This document shows positions 7,120 through 15,543 of a DNA stretch of 63,838 nt, one piece after another. Made by a program: the position numbers and the translations under genes. The first letter of the stretch is position 1. The number at the start of each line of letters is the position of its first letter. The DNA is from Prolixibacteraceae bacterium UBA6029 (lineage in GTDB: Bacteria; Bacteroidota; Bacteroidia; Bacteroidales; Prolixibacteraceae): assembly GCA_002429385.1 (NCBI GenBank), contig DIZL01000024.1:1-63838 (forward strand), in the 5' to 3' direction. A model generated the notes under the pieces. It made no database searches, had not been told where the DNA came from, and saw only the letters and a list, made by a program, of their open reading frames with translations.

Positions 7120-9708
7120 ATGAACTTTAATAATTTCACCATCAAATCGCAGGAAGCCATTCAACATGCTTTCACCGTTGCCCAGGGACATAATCAGCAG
7201 GCCGTTGAAACGGGGCATATACTGAAGGGTCTTTTTCATGAAGCTGAGAATGTAACCGGTTTTTTGCTGAAAAAGCTGGGAACAAACCCTGTTGTGATTC
7301 AGCAGGCCCTCGACCGGATTGTCGAATCCTATCCGAAAGTCACCGGGGGTGAACCCTATTTATCGTCCGATGCTAATAAAGCGCTGCAAAAGTCAATAGC
7401 CATCATGCAGGAAATGAACGACCAGTTTGTGTCGGTTGAGCATATCCTGATGGGTCTTTTGGAAACCGGAGATACAATAAGTCGGATGCTTAAGGATTCA
7501 GGAGTTACCCGTAAAGAACTTGAGATAGCGGTCAAAGAACTGCGGAAAGGGGCAAAGGTTGACAGCCAGAGCGCTGAAGATAAGTTTGACTCGCTGAACC
7601 GGTTTGCGGTAAATCTTAATCAACGGGCGCGAGATGGAAAGCTTGATCCTGTTATTGGCCGTGATGATGAAATCAGGCGTATCCTTCAGATCTTATCGCG
7701 GAGAACAAAGAATAACCCGATTCTGATCGGGGAGCCGGGAACCGGGAAGACCGCTATTGCTGAGGGTTTGGCCCAGCGAATTGTCAGGGGCGACGTGCCT
7801 GAAAACCTGAAATCGAAACAGATTTTCTCGCTGGATATGGGCGCCCTGATTGCCGGAGCCAAATATAAAGGCGAATTTGAAGAACGATTGAAAGCGGTTG
7901 TTAATGAGGTGATCAATGCCAATGGAGAGATCATCCTGTTTATTGACGAAATTCATACCCTTGTTGGAGCGGGCAAAGGTGAAGGAGCGATGGATGCGGC
8001 CAATATTCTGAAGCCTGCGTTGGCCAGAGGTGAATTACGTGCAATTGGAGCAACCACCCTAAATGAATATCAGAAATATTTTGAGAAAGATAAGGCACTG
8101 GAACGACGTTTCCAGATCGTAAATGTGGACGAACCCGATACCCTGAGCGCGATTGCCATTCTGCGCGGTTTGAAAGAACGGTATGAAAATCACCATAAGG
8201 TGCGGATTAAAGATGAGGCCATTATTGCTTCAGTCGAATTGTCACAACGATATATCACAGATCGCTTTTTGCCAGATAAGGCTATCGACCTGATGGACGA
8301 AGCCGCTGCCCGTTTGCGTCTGGAAATGGACTCGGTACCCCAGGAACTCGATGAGATCGATCGTAAGATTATGCAGCTGGAGATTGAGCGTGAGGCAATT
8401 AAAAGGGAAAAAGATGAAAAGAAGTTATCGGTTTTGAATGAAGACATAGCCAACCTGAAACAGGAGCAATCCAAATTCAGGGCACAATGGCAAATGGAGA
8501 AATCACTGATTGATGGCATTCAGCAGAAGAAACAGGAAATCGAATCGCTGAAACTGGAAGCCGAGCAGGCTGAACGGTCGGGTGACTTTGGCCGTGTTGC
8601 AGAAATAAGGTATGGCAAAATCGGTGAAGCGGAAGCTGAAATCGAAAAACTTAAAGCAGAATTAGGGAGCAATAAATCGCAGCACCTGATTAAGGAAGAG
8701 GTGGATGCTGAAGACATTTCACAGATTGTCTCAAAATGGACCGGTATCCCGGTTTCAAGGATGTTACAGAGCGAACGCGAAAAACTGCTGCACCTTGAAG
8801 ATGAATTGCATCTTCGGGTTATTGGGCAACATGAGGCAATCAGTGCCGTTGCCGATGCCGTACGCAGGAGCAGGGCAGGGCTTCAGGACGAAAAACGGCC
8901 CATCGGTTCGTTCATTTTTTTAGGATCGACAGGTGTTGGTAAGACCGAACTTGCTAAGGCACTGGCCGAATACCTGTTTGACGATGAGAACATGCTTACC
9001 CGGATCGACATGTCGGAATATCAGGAGAAGTTCTCTGTAACCAGGCTTATCGGTTCGCCTCCGGGATACATCGGTTATGATGAAGGTGGACAGTTGACTG
9101 AAGCCGTAAGGCGCAAACCTTATTCTGTGATACTTTTTGATGAGATTGAAAAGGCTCACCCTGACGTATTCAATGTATTGCTACAGGTGCTCGATGATGG
9201 GCGTCTGACCGATAACAAGGGACGTGTGGCAAATTTCAAGAATACGATCATCATTATGACCTCAAACCTGGGTTCACATCTGATACAGGACCGGTTTCAG
9301 GAAATGAACGAAAAGAATCGCGCACAGGTGGAAGAACAAACACGTGTCGACCTGTTCGAGATGCTTAGAAAAACTATTTCTCCTGAGTTCCTGAATCGGA
9401 TCGACGAAGTGATCATGTTTACCCCGCTGACCAGGAAAGATGTCAGGAACATTGTGAAACTTCAGATAAACCTTATTATACAGCGGATTCCGAACAAGGA
9501 TTTCACCATCGAAGTGTCGGAACAGGCTATCGACTGGCTTGCAGCTGTAGGGTACGATCCTACTCACGGTGCACGACCAGTAAAACGGATGCTTCAGAAA
9601 TACCTGATCAACGATTTGTCCAAAGAAATCCTTGCGGGAAATATGGAGGGCCGCACCAAAGTATTGGTTGATGTGGATAACGATGAGATTGTATTTAAAT
9701 ACGTTTAA
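7120..9708 (+). CDS. clpB: ATP-dependent disaggregase ClpB
   Basis: This 862-residue Hsp100 chaperone resolubilises protein aggregates with DnaK. Domains in order are a Clp N-domain (about 1-145), AAA-1 with Walker A GEPGTGKT (K210) and LFIDEIHTLVGAG, a long M-domain coiled coil (about 400-530), AAA-2 with GSTGVGKT (K608) and LFDEIEKAHPDVFN, and a C-terminal D2 domain. The open frame extends back to 7048. The start at 7120 (MNFNNFTIKSQEAI) matches the normal ClpB N-terminus and excludes the leader palindrome from the coding region. No CIRCE element is seen. A convergent inverted repeat lies just past the stop. Confidence 0.97.
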   Translation: MNFNNFTIKSQEAIQHAFTVAQGHNQQAVETGHILKGLFHEAENVTGFLLKKLGTNPVVIQQALDRIVESYPKVTGGEPYLSSDANKALQKSIAIMQEMNDQFVSVEHILMGLLETGDTISRMLKDSGVTRKELEIAVKELRKGAKVDSQSAEDKFDSLNRFAVNLNQRARDGKLDPVIGRDDEIRRILQILSRRTKNNPILIGEPGTGKTAIAEGLAQRIVRGDVPENLKSKQIFSLDMGALIAGAKYKGEFEERLKAVVNEVINANGEIILFIDEIHTLVGAGKGEGAMDAANILKPALARGELRAIGATTLNEYQKYFEKDKALERRFQIVNVDEPDTLSAIAILRGLKERYENHHKVRIKDEAIIASVELSQRYITDRFLPDKAIDLMDEAAARLRLEMDSVPQELDEIDRKIMQLEIEREAIKREKDEKKLSVLNEDIANLKQEQSKFRAQWQMEKSLIDGIQQKKQEIESLKLEAEQAERSGDFGRVAEIRYGKIGEAEAEIEKLKAELGSNKSQHLIKEEVDAEDISQIVSKWTGIPVSRMLQSEREKLLHLEDELHLRVIGQHEAISAVADAVRRSRAGLQDEKRPIGSFIFLGSTGVGKTELAKALAEYLFDDENMLTRIDMSEYQEKFSVTRLIGSPPGYIGYDEGGQLTEAVRRKPYSVILFDEIEKAHPDVFNVLLQVLDDGRLTDNKGRVANFKNTIIIMTSNLGSHLIQDRFQEMNEKNRAQVEEQTRVDLFEMLRKTISPEFLNRIDEVIMFTPLTRKDVRNIVKLQINLIIQRIPNKDFTIEVSEQAIDWLAAVGYDPTHGARPVKRMLQKYLINDLSKEILAGNMEGRTKVLVDVDNDEIVFKYV

Positions 9709-9725
9709 GACAATACTATAAAAAT

Positions 9726-9807
9726 TGCCACTAAGGCACAAAGGCACTAAATTTCACTAAGCAGAGATGTTCCTGGCGAAATTTGGTGTCTTTGTGCTTT
9801 TGTGGCA
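9726..9807. repeat. Imperfect inverted repeat after clpB, likely bidirectional terminator
   Basis: The arms 9726-9754 (tgccactaaggcacaaaggc and onward) and 9779-9807 match as inverse complements at 25 of 29 positions and end in A/T runs on both sides. The arm contains CACWAAGG units at 8-bp spacing. Similar gccacaaaggcac repeats are common in environmental Bacteroidota genomes (general knowledge, not searched). Placement 18 nt after the clpB stop suggests termination. Confidence 0.6.
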
Positions 9808-9975
9808 TTTTTTATTTTCAGACTTTTCAGCAAGTACACAATATTAAAATTGCTATTATCATTCTGGTGGTGGTTAGTGACATTTAAGTAAAGGCTTTGA
9901 TTGCCAATCATGCCGAATTCGTGAAGAAGCAGGGATGCTCCGAGAGCAAAATTGAGCATCAGTCATGTTGGGACA

Positions 9976-10094
9976 CTACCACCCTGCCACCCGCCTACCA
10001 TAATTTGATACCTGATTGTTTTCTATCTGTATATAAATCCAGAAAAACAGACAGATAGAACACAGATAGAACACAGATAAAGGCAGGTTGGTAG
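9976..10094. repeat. Inverted repeat enclosing 11-bp tandem units (site C)
   Basis: The outer arms ctaccaccctgcc (9976-9988) and ggcaggttggtag (10082-10094) match 12 of 13. Inside, ttctatctgt (10021-10030) pairs with acagatagaa (10051-10060), which starts a run of two exact 11-bp units acagatagaac (10051-10061, 10062-10072) and a third partial one. The site lies between convergent clpB and the YtkA-like gene. The rest of 9808-10276 holds no gene I can support. Confidence 0.6.
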
Positions 10095-10276
10095 CAGGCT
10101 ATGGATGGCCGGATAGGGATTTGATGGATCGAAGTACGTCCCTTTTACTCCGTATCCTCCATTTACACCGTACGCTATAATTTATTCAAATTCCTTGAAT
10201 TTCTCAATTCTCTGGTTATAGTTATTGAGGAAATTTGTTTCAGGTTTCTCGTATTAAAGTATAGTGGATAAGTTTA

Positions 10277-11113
10277 TCAGATGGTCATTTTAAAGTACGC
10301 GTTATTTGATATTGTAACTCCGTCTTTTTTTACAAGAACATTCACACGCCATTCACCGGTCATTGTAAAGCTTACTTTCCCTTTGTAGTGTCCCAATGAG
10401 GTATTGACAGGATTAATATTGCTGGACGATTCAATTGCCATAGCCGGCATTTCAGGCTTAATTTCAATGGTGAACGAATCGTCAGGAGGGAAATACATCA
10501 AATCGGTTGTACGATAGATGGTAAATTCAATATCGTTGATGCCCACTTTCGGGACGGTTGGCTGAAGTAATGAGAGTACCAGTAAACTGTTATCGGCGCT
10601 TTGAGAGGGAAACACACTTAGAACCGAAGTGGCAGGATTATCAACCGAGATATCGAAATTGGCTTCACCTTCCTTATTTATTTTATGGTTATGCACCATG
10701 ACAGAAAGTTTCCATGAATTAGTGGTGTCTGAAGGCAAAATAAATGTAACTGCACCTGAAAGAACGTTATTTACGGCTATTTCAACAGGGTCTTCCATCG
10801 GACAGGATTGTTGCATAGAAATAGCACCCATTCCCATGGTCATCAGTGGCATAAAATGGATGTGCGCATCGGTAATCTTTTCTTTCAGGTTGAGCGAATC
10901 GTAAAGCACAACAACCAGATTGTTGGTGCCTACAAAGAAGTTTTTCCGGCCCCAGATTTCAATCTTCGCAGATGCACCTGTTACATAACCTTCTTTCAGT
11001 TTTATAAGGCCAGCCAATGGATCGATCAAGGGTTCTTCATGATTATATGTACAGGAAATGAGTAATATACATACTGAAAGGATGAATATGAATTTCAGAC
11101 TACTCTTTTTCAT
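10277..11113 (-). CDS. YtkA/FixH-like methionine-rich lipoprotein
   Basis: This 278-residue protein has a lipobox (LLISC, lipidated C21). Two YtkA/FixH-like beta-sandwich repeats are visible. The first, about residues 45-150, has the Met-rich segment HFMPLMTMGMG followed by QQSCPMEDP. The second, about 165-278, has EMPAMAIESSSNINP and GHYKGKVSFTMTGEW. These Met/His/Cys patterns resemble copper-binding or copper-trafficking domains in Bacteroidota lipoproteins. Copper binding is inference from family features. The gene stands alone; no copper transporter or sensor lies next to it. Function is otherwise unknown. Confidence 0.65.
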   Translation of the reverse strand: MKKSSLKFIFILSVCILLISCTYNHEEPLIDPLAGLIKLKEGYVTGASAKIEIWGRKNFFVGTNNLVVVLYDSLNLKEKITDAHIHFMPLMTMGMGAISMQQSCPMEDPVEIAVNNVLSGAVTFILPSDTTNSWKLSVMVHNHKINKEGEANFDISVDNPATSVLSVFPSQSADNSLLVLSLLQPTVPKVGINDIEFTIYRTTDLMYFPPDDSFTIEIKPEMPAMAIESSSNINPVNTSLGHYKGKVSFTMTGEWRVNVLVKKDGVTISNNAYFKMTI

Positions 11114-11566
11114 TGATTTTATGTATGGTCATACAAAATGAGTAAAAAATGAAAGACAAAATGCATTAGGCTAAAAGTAGAACTGATTAGTAATGATTTT
11201 TGTTTAGAGTTTTTGATAAAAAGTACACCTGAGTAGTCTTCTGATAAGCAAAAGATACCATTTGAGTACAAAATTCACCGAAGTCTTGGATTATAGGCCC
11301 TTCGTGTTTACATTTATGAAATAAATGTCGAAGTTGAAACACAGAACCAAAAATGGTTGGTATGTTCTAACATTAGTAAGATTTGTTAAATGCTTAATCC
11401 AATAAAAATGCAGAATATTATCATCTAATTCGTTAAGGTTTTCCGCATCAAAAAAAGAACAAAAATTTGAATGGTTTAAGTCCAGTTTTTATACCTTTAA
11501 CAGACCTTAAAAGAAGTTGACCAATTGCATTTAGAAAAGAATAAAACAAAATAAATAAACCTAATC
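11114..11566 (+). promoter_or_regulatory. Intergenic region upstream of the glycosidase cluster
   Basis: This 453-bp gap between divergent genes holds no ORF. A perfect inverted repeat acatttat-gaa-ataaatgt lies at 11310-11328. A weak promoter candidate for the cluster is TTTG at 11466 and TACCTTTA at 11492-11499 (spacing 22, one mismatch in the -7 box), which would give a leader of about 60 nt before the GH27 start. Confidence 0.35.
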
Positions 11567-12778
11567 ATGAAAAAAATTGTAATTGTACTATTTGTCCTCA
11601 CATCCATCTTTGCTTCGGCACAGAAGTTTCAAAATCTGGCGCTTACCCCTCCAATGGGATGGAACAGCTGGAATAAGTTTGCCTGTAATGTCAGCGAGAA
11701 ACTGCTTAAAGAAACAGCAGATGCTATGGTAACTACTGGAATGCGCGATGCGGGCTATCAATACATCATCGTTGACGATTGCTGGCAGATCAGCCGCGAC
11801 AGCATGGGTTTTATCGTTGCTGATCCGCAAAAGTTTCCTTCAGGAATTAAAGCATTAACCGATTATATTCACTCCAAGGGATTGAAATTTGGTATTTATT
11901 CGTGTGCCGGAACTAAAACCTGTGCAGGTCGTCCCGGTGGTCGCGGACATGAGTTTCAGGATGCCTATATGTATGCCAAATGGGGTGTCGATTATCTGAA
12001 ATATGACTGGTGCAGCAGCGACGGTCAGACTCAGAAAGAGTCGTACAAACTTATGAGCCGGATGTTAAAAGAAGCCGGAAGACCTATCGTTTTCAGTCTT
12101 TGCGAATGGGGTGGGAGTAAACCCTGGGAATGGGCAGGTGAAGTAGGTCATTTATGGAGAACGACAGGCGACATTTACGATTGCTTTGATTGCGAGAAGA
12201 AAAATGGTGGCTGGTCGGCCTGGGGAGTCATGAAAATTCTGGATATGCAGAAAGATATGCGCCAATATGCCGGACCGGGACATTGGAACGATCCTGATAT
12301 GCTTGAAGTTGGAAACGGGGGCATGACTGCCAGTGAAGACCGTGCACATTTCTCGATGTGGTGTATGATTGCCGCTCCGTTAATTGCTGGCAACGATTTG
12401 AAAAATATGTCACCCCAAACATTGGCTACCTTAACCAATGTGGATGCCATCGACATTAACCAGGATGCTTTGGGTGTTCAGGGCTTAAAATACAAGTCGG
12501 AAGATGGATTCGAAACCTGGTTGAAACCATTAAGCGGAGGAGATTGGGCCGTATGTTTTTTAAACCGTTCAGCGGTTTCTAAAGCGATAGATTTTGACTG
12601 GATGAAAAATGTAGTTTTGGATGAGGTTTCGAAGCGTAAACTGGATGCTACGGGAGAAACATTTAAAATTAAGGATGTTTGGACAAAAAAGGAACTAGGC
12701 GATACCAAAAAAGCATTGAAAGCAGAAGTGCCTTCGCATGATGTGCTGATGCTAAGACTGACTCTTGTGAAAAAATAA
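11567..12778 (+). CDS. GH27 alpha-galactosidase
   Basis: This secreted 403-residue enzyme has a signal peptide (about residues 1-19, ending ASAQ). It begins with the family GH27 motif LALTPPMGWNSWN, contains IIVDDCWQ, and has the nucleophile D147 in YLKYDWC and the acid/base D202 in RTTGDI. The 55-residue spacing is typical for GH27. A C-terminal beta-sandwich follows from about residue 300. The enzyme releases terminal alpha-1,6-galactose from galactomannan or galacto-oligosaccharides. It is the first gene of the plus-strand glycosidase cluster, so it probably works with the downstream mannanases, removing side chains that block them. Confidence 0.93.
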   Translation: MKKIVIVLFVLTSIFASAQKFQNLALTPPMGWNSWNKFACNVSEKLLKETADAMVTTGMRDAGYQYIIVDDCWQISRDSMGFIVADPQKFPSGIKALTDYIHSKGLKFGIYSCAGTKTCAGRPGGRGHEFQDAYMYAKWGVDYLKYDWCSSDGQTQKESYKLMSRMLKEAGRPIVFSLCEWGGSKPWEWAGEVGHLWRTTGDIYDCFDCEKKNGGWSAWGVMKILDMQKDMRQYAGPGHWNDPDMLEVGNGGMTASEDRAHFSMWCMIAAPLIAGNDLKNMSPQTLATLTNVDAIDINQDALGVQGLKYKSEDGFETWLKPLSGGDWAVCFLNRSAVSKAIDFDWMKNVVLDEVSKRKLDATGETFKIKDVWTKKELGDTKKALKAEVPSHDVLMLRLTLVKK

Positions 12779-12831
12779 AAGCATTGGTAAATTTAGAGCC
12801 AGATTAATGGTGATACTAAACCTTGAAAATT

Positions 12832-13893
12832 ATGAGTAAGTTTTATTTCAACTTATTGGTACTTATTTTCTTCTCGTTAACCGGATGTAAGAATGCAAGT
12901 TCAGAATCACCTGCAGTGACTCCTGTGGTCATTCCGGACTTTAGTTTTGCAAAAGGGGCAGATATCAGCTGGCTTCCACAGATGGAGGCCTCGGGTTATA
13001 AGTTTTATAACGATTTGGGCGTTGAACAGGATTGTTTCCAGATACTAAAAGATCATGGGATCAATTCCATACGGCTCCGGACATGGGTAAACCCATCGGA
13101 TAACCCACAAAGCGGTCATTGCAGCAAGGATAAAACGATAGCCATGGCCGTTCGTGCACAAAAGTGGGGCATGCGGGTTATGATCGATTTTCATTACAGC
13201 GATTCATGGGCTGATCCAAGCAAACAAAAGAAACCAGCAGCATGGGAAGGACACGACTTTCCGCAATTACTGACTGATGTTTATGATTATACTTTTGACG
13301 TGATGACTGCCCTGAAGGCCGCAGGAGTAGCGCCTGAATGGGTACAGGTTGGAAATGAGATCCCCGGCGGAATGATTTATCCTGAGGGAAGCAGTTCAAA
13401 CTTTCCCCAGCTGGTTCAGCTGATCAATAAAGGATCGGATGCCATAAAGGCTGTATGCCCGACTTCAAAGGTGGTGCTGCATATCGACCAGGGAAACAAT
13501 AATGCAAGATTCAGGTGGTGGTTTGACAATGCAAAAGCCAATGGTGCAAGGTACGATGTGATTGGATTATCTTATTATCCTTACTGGCTGGATGGAAACC
13601 CTGATTACACACTTTCAATAGATGATCTGGGCAATAATTTGAAGGATATGGTTGCGAGGTACGGTAAGGAAGTTATGGTGGTTGAAATAGGCGGAGAGGA
13701 TGTTAAGCCCCAAAATACCTACGATATGCTGGTGGCAGTACAACAGAAGATGAAGGCTGTCACGGATGATAAGGGACTCGGTGTAATATACTGGGAACCT
13801 GAAGGGGCGAAAAGCTGGAGTGGTTATTCATTAAGCGCCTGGGGTGCTGACGGAAAACCTACAATAGCTTTGAATGCCTTTCTGATCAATTGA
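12832..13893 (+). CDS. GH53 endo-beta-1,4-galactanase lipoprotein
   Basis: This 353-residue protein has a lipobox (FSLTGC, lipidated C19), so it is probably anchored in the outer membrane. The GH53 barrel shows KGADISWLPQME, RLRTWVNP, MIDFHYSDSWADP, the acid/base E176 in VQVGNEI and the nucleophile E285 in VVEIGGE. GH53 enzymes cleave the beta-1,4-galactan side chains of pectin (rhamnogalacturonan I). The open frame can start at a TTG at 12823, but the ATG at 12832 gives a normal lipoprotein signal. Galactan specificity fits the GH2 and GH35 beta-galactosidase-like enzymes nearby. Confidence 0.92.
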   Translation: MSKFYFNLLVLIFFSLTGCKNASSESPAVTPVVIPDFSFAKGADISWLPQMEASGYKFYNDLGVEQDCFQILKDHGINSIRLRTWVNPSDNPQSGHCSKDKTIAMAVRAQKWGMRVMIDFHYSDSWADPSKQKKPAAWEGHDFPQLLTDVYDYTFDVMTALKAAGVAPEWVQVGNEIPGGMIYPEGSSSNFPQLVQLINKGSDAIKAVCPTSKVVLHIDQGNNNARFRWWFDNAKANGARYDVIGLSYYPYWLDGNPDYTLSIDDLGNNLKDMVARYGKEVMVVEIGGEDVKPQNTYDMLVAVQQKMKAVTDDKGLGVIYWEPEGAKSWSGYSLSAWGADGKPTIALNAFLIN

Positions 13894-13960
13894 TTTCGAT
13901 TAATTGGAAATTTCATTCTTAACTAAATGGCATTGGAAAATAATCCTATAAATAAACGGG

Positions 13961-15493
13961 ATGTTGAATAAATTAAGTTGTCTGATTCTAATGATCTTTT
14001 TGTCAATATCTTCTTTCGGAGGTATAACAGGATCGTTCTTTAATGTGAAAGACTTTGGCGCTGTTGGAGACGGGAAAAACCTGGATAGCAAAGCCATTAA
14101 TGCAGCCATTGAATCGGCAGTGAAAGCCGGAGGTGGAACGGTTTATCTGCCTGCCGGAAATTACCTTTGTGGCTCCATCCGTTTGAAAAGCAACATTACC
14201 CTGTTTATTGACCAGGGCGCTACAATCATTGCCGCTCCGGTGAATGCCGAAAACGATTACGACGCGGAAGAGAAAAGCATCAGCATACAATATCAGGATT
14301 CGGGGCACAGTCACTGGGAAAACAGCCTGATTTGGGGAATTGACCTTGAAAATGTGTCGATTTTGGGGACAGGCTGGATCAATGGTAAGAACCTTTACAA
14401 AGATTGGATTCGCGGTTCGGTGCAAAATGCCAATAAAGCCATCAGCCTTTACCGGTGCAAAAATGTGATAATGCGCGACATCAGCATCATACATGGTGGC
14501 TGGTTTGCAATTTTGGCTACCGGTATTGATAACCTCACCATCGACAATTTGAAAATAGATACCAACCGCGATGGAATCGATATTGATTGCTGCCGGAATG
14601 TGCATGTTTCGAATTGCAGTGTGAATTCGCCTTACGACGATGGCATTTGCCTGAAAAGCACCTTCGCACTGGGATTTGCACGTGCCACCGAAAATGTGAC
14701 AATTGGCAACTGCTTGGTTTCGGGATTTGATGAAGGGACTTTTTTAGATGGCACCTATTTGCGGACAACGAATCCGCAATATGGCAATCACCCGACAGGC
14801 CGGATCAAGTTTGGTACTGAATCGAATGGTGGGTTTAAGAATATCACCATTACCAACTGTGTTTTCGATTATTGTCGCGGACTTGCGATGGAAACCGTCG
14901 ATGGCGGGCTTTTGGAAGATGTGACTATTTCGAACATTACCATGCGCGATGTGGTGAACGACCCCATCTTTATGCGACTTGGTGCCAGAATGCGCGGACC
15001 GGAAGGTGTGCCCGTTGGCAAGCTCCGCAGGGTAAAAATAAGCAATATGGTTGTTTACAATGCCGATCCGTCTTATTCATGCACCATTGCAGGATTGCCC
15101 GGTCATCCGGTTGAAGATATCAGCCTGAGCAATATCCGCATTTATTACAAAGGTGGCGGAACCAGGGAACAGGCTGAGCGAGAAGTTCCTGAGAATGAAA
15201 AGAATTATCCCGAACCGGGGATGTTTGGGGTGCCTCCGGCTTACGGACTATTTGTCCGTCATGCCAAAGACATAAAGATCAATGATGTTGAATTTAGCTT
15301 TCTTGAACCGGACCATCGTCCAGGATACCTATTTGATGATGTGAATGGTATTGATCTACGAAATGTTACTGTGCAGCGTTCAGAAAACTCGAACGCTATT
15401 GTTTTAAAGAATGTAACCGGGTTTAATGTCCTTCAGAGTAAAGGAATTGAGGATTTAAAATTGGATTTTGTGGGAGAAAAATATATTAAATGA
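13961..15493 (+). CDS. GH28 polygalacturonase-family protein
   Basis: This 510-residue secreted right-handed beta-helix protein has a signal peptide of about 20 residues. It begins with the pectate-lyase-like NVKDFGAVGDGK motif. GH28 active-site blocks appear as N202-R203-D204 (TNRDGIDID), Y225-D226-D227 (YDDGICLKS) and RIKFGTESNGG. The usual NTD has become NRD, and the histidine block is not obvious, so specificity may differ from simple polygalacturonan. Many Bacteroidota GH28 proteins act on pectin backbones or decorated rhamnogalacturonan. The position after GH53 supports a pectic role. Confidence 0.85.
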   Translation: MLNKLSCLILMIFLSISSFGGITGSFFNVKDFGAVGDGKNLDSKAINAAIESAVKAGGGTVYLPAGNYLCGSIRLKSNITLFIDQGATIIAAPVNAENDYDAEEKSISIQYQDSGHSHWENSLIWGIDLENVSILGTGWINGKNLYKDWIRGSVQNANKAISLYRCKNVIMRDISIIHGGWFAILATGIDNLTIDNLKIDTNRDGIDIDCCRNVHVSNCSVNSPYDDGICLKSTFALGFARATENVTIGNCLVSGFDEGTFLDGTYLRTTNPQYGNHPTGRIKFGTESNGGFKNITITNCVFDYCRGLAMETVDGGLLEDVTISNITMRDVVNDPIFMRLGARMRGPEGVPVGKLRRVKISNMVVYNADPSYSCTIAGLPGHPVEDISLSNIRIYYKGGGTREQAEREVPENEKNYPEPGMFGVPPAYGLFVRHAKDIKINDVEFSFLEPDHRPGYLFDDVNGIDLRNVTVQRSENSNAIVLKNVTGFNVLQSKGIEDLKLDFVGEKYIK

Positions 15494-15543
15494 AAGAAAT
15501 TATTTTTGCTTAAGATATATTTACCCTTTAACTAACTAAACCA

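Noticed and set aside
9747..9959. 70-codon minus-strand frame after clpB
   Set aside because: It runs through an inverted repeat, shows no recognisable domain and is probably by chance.
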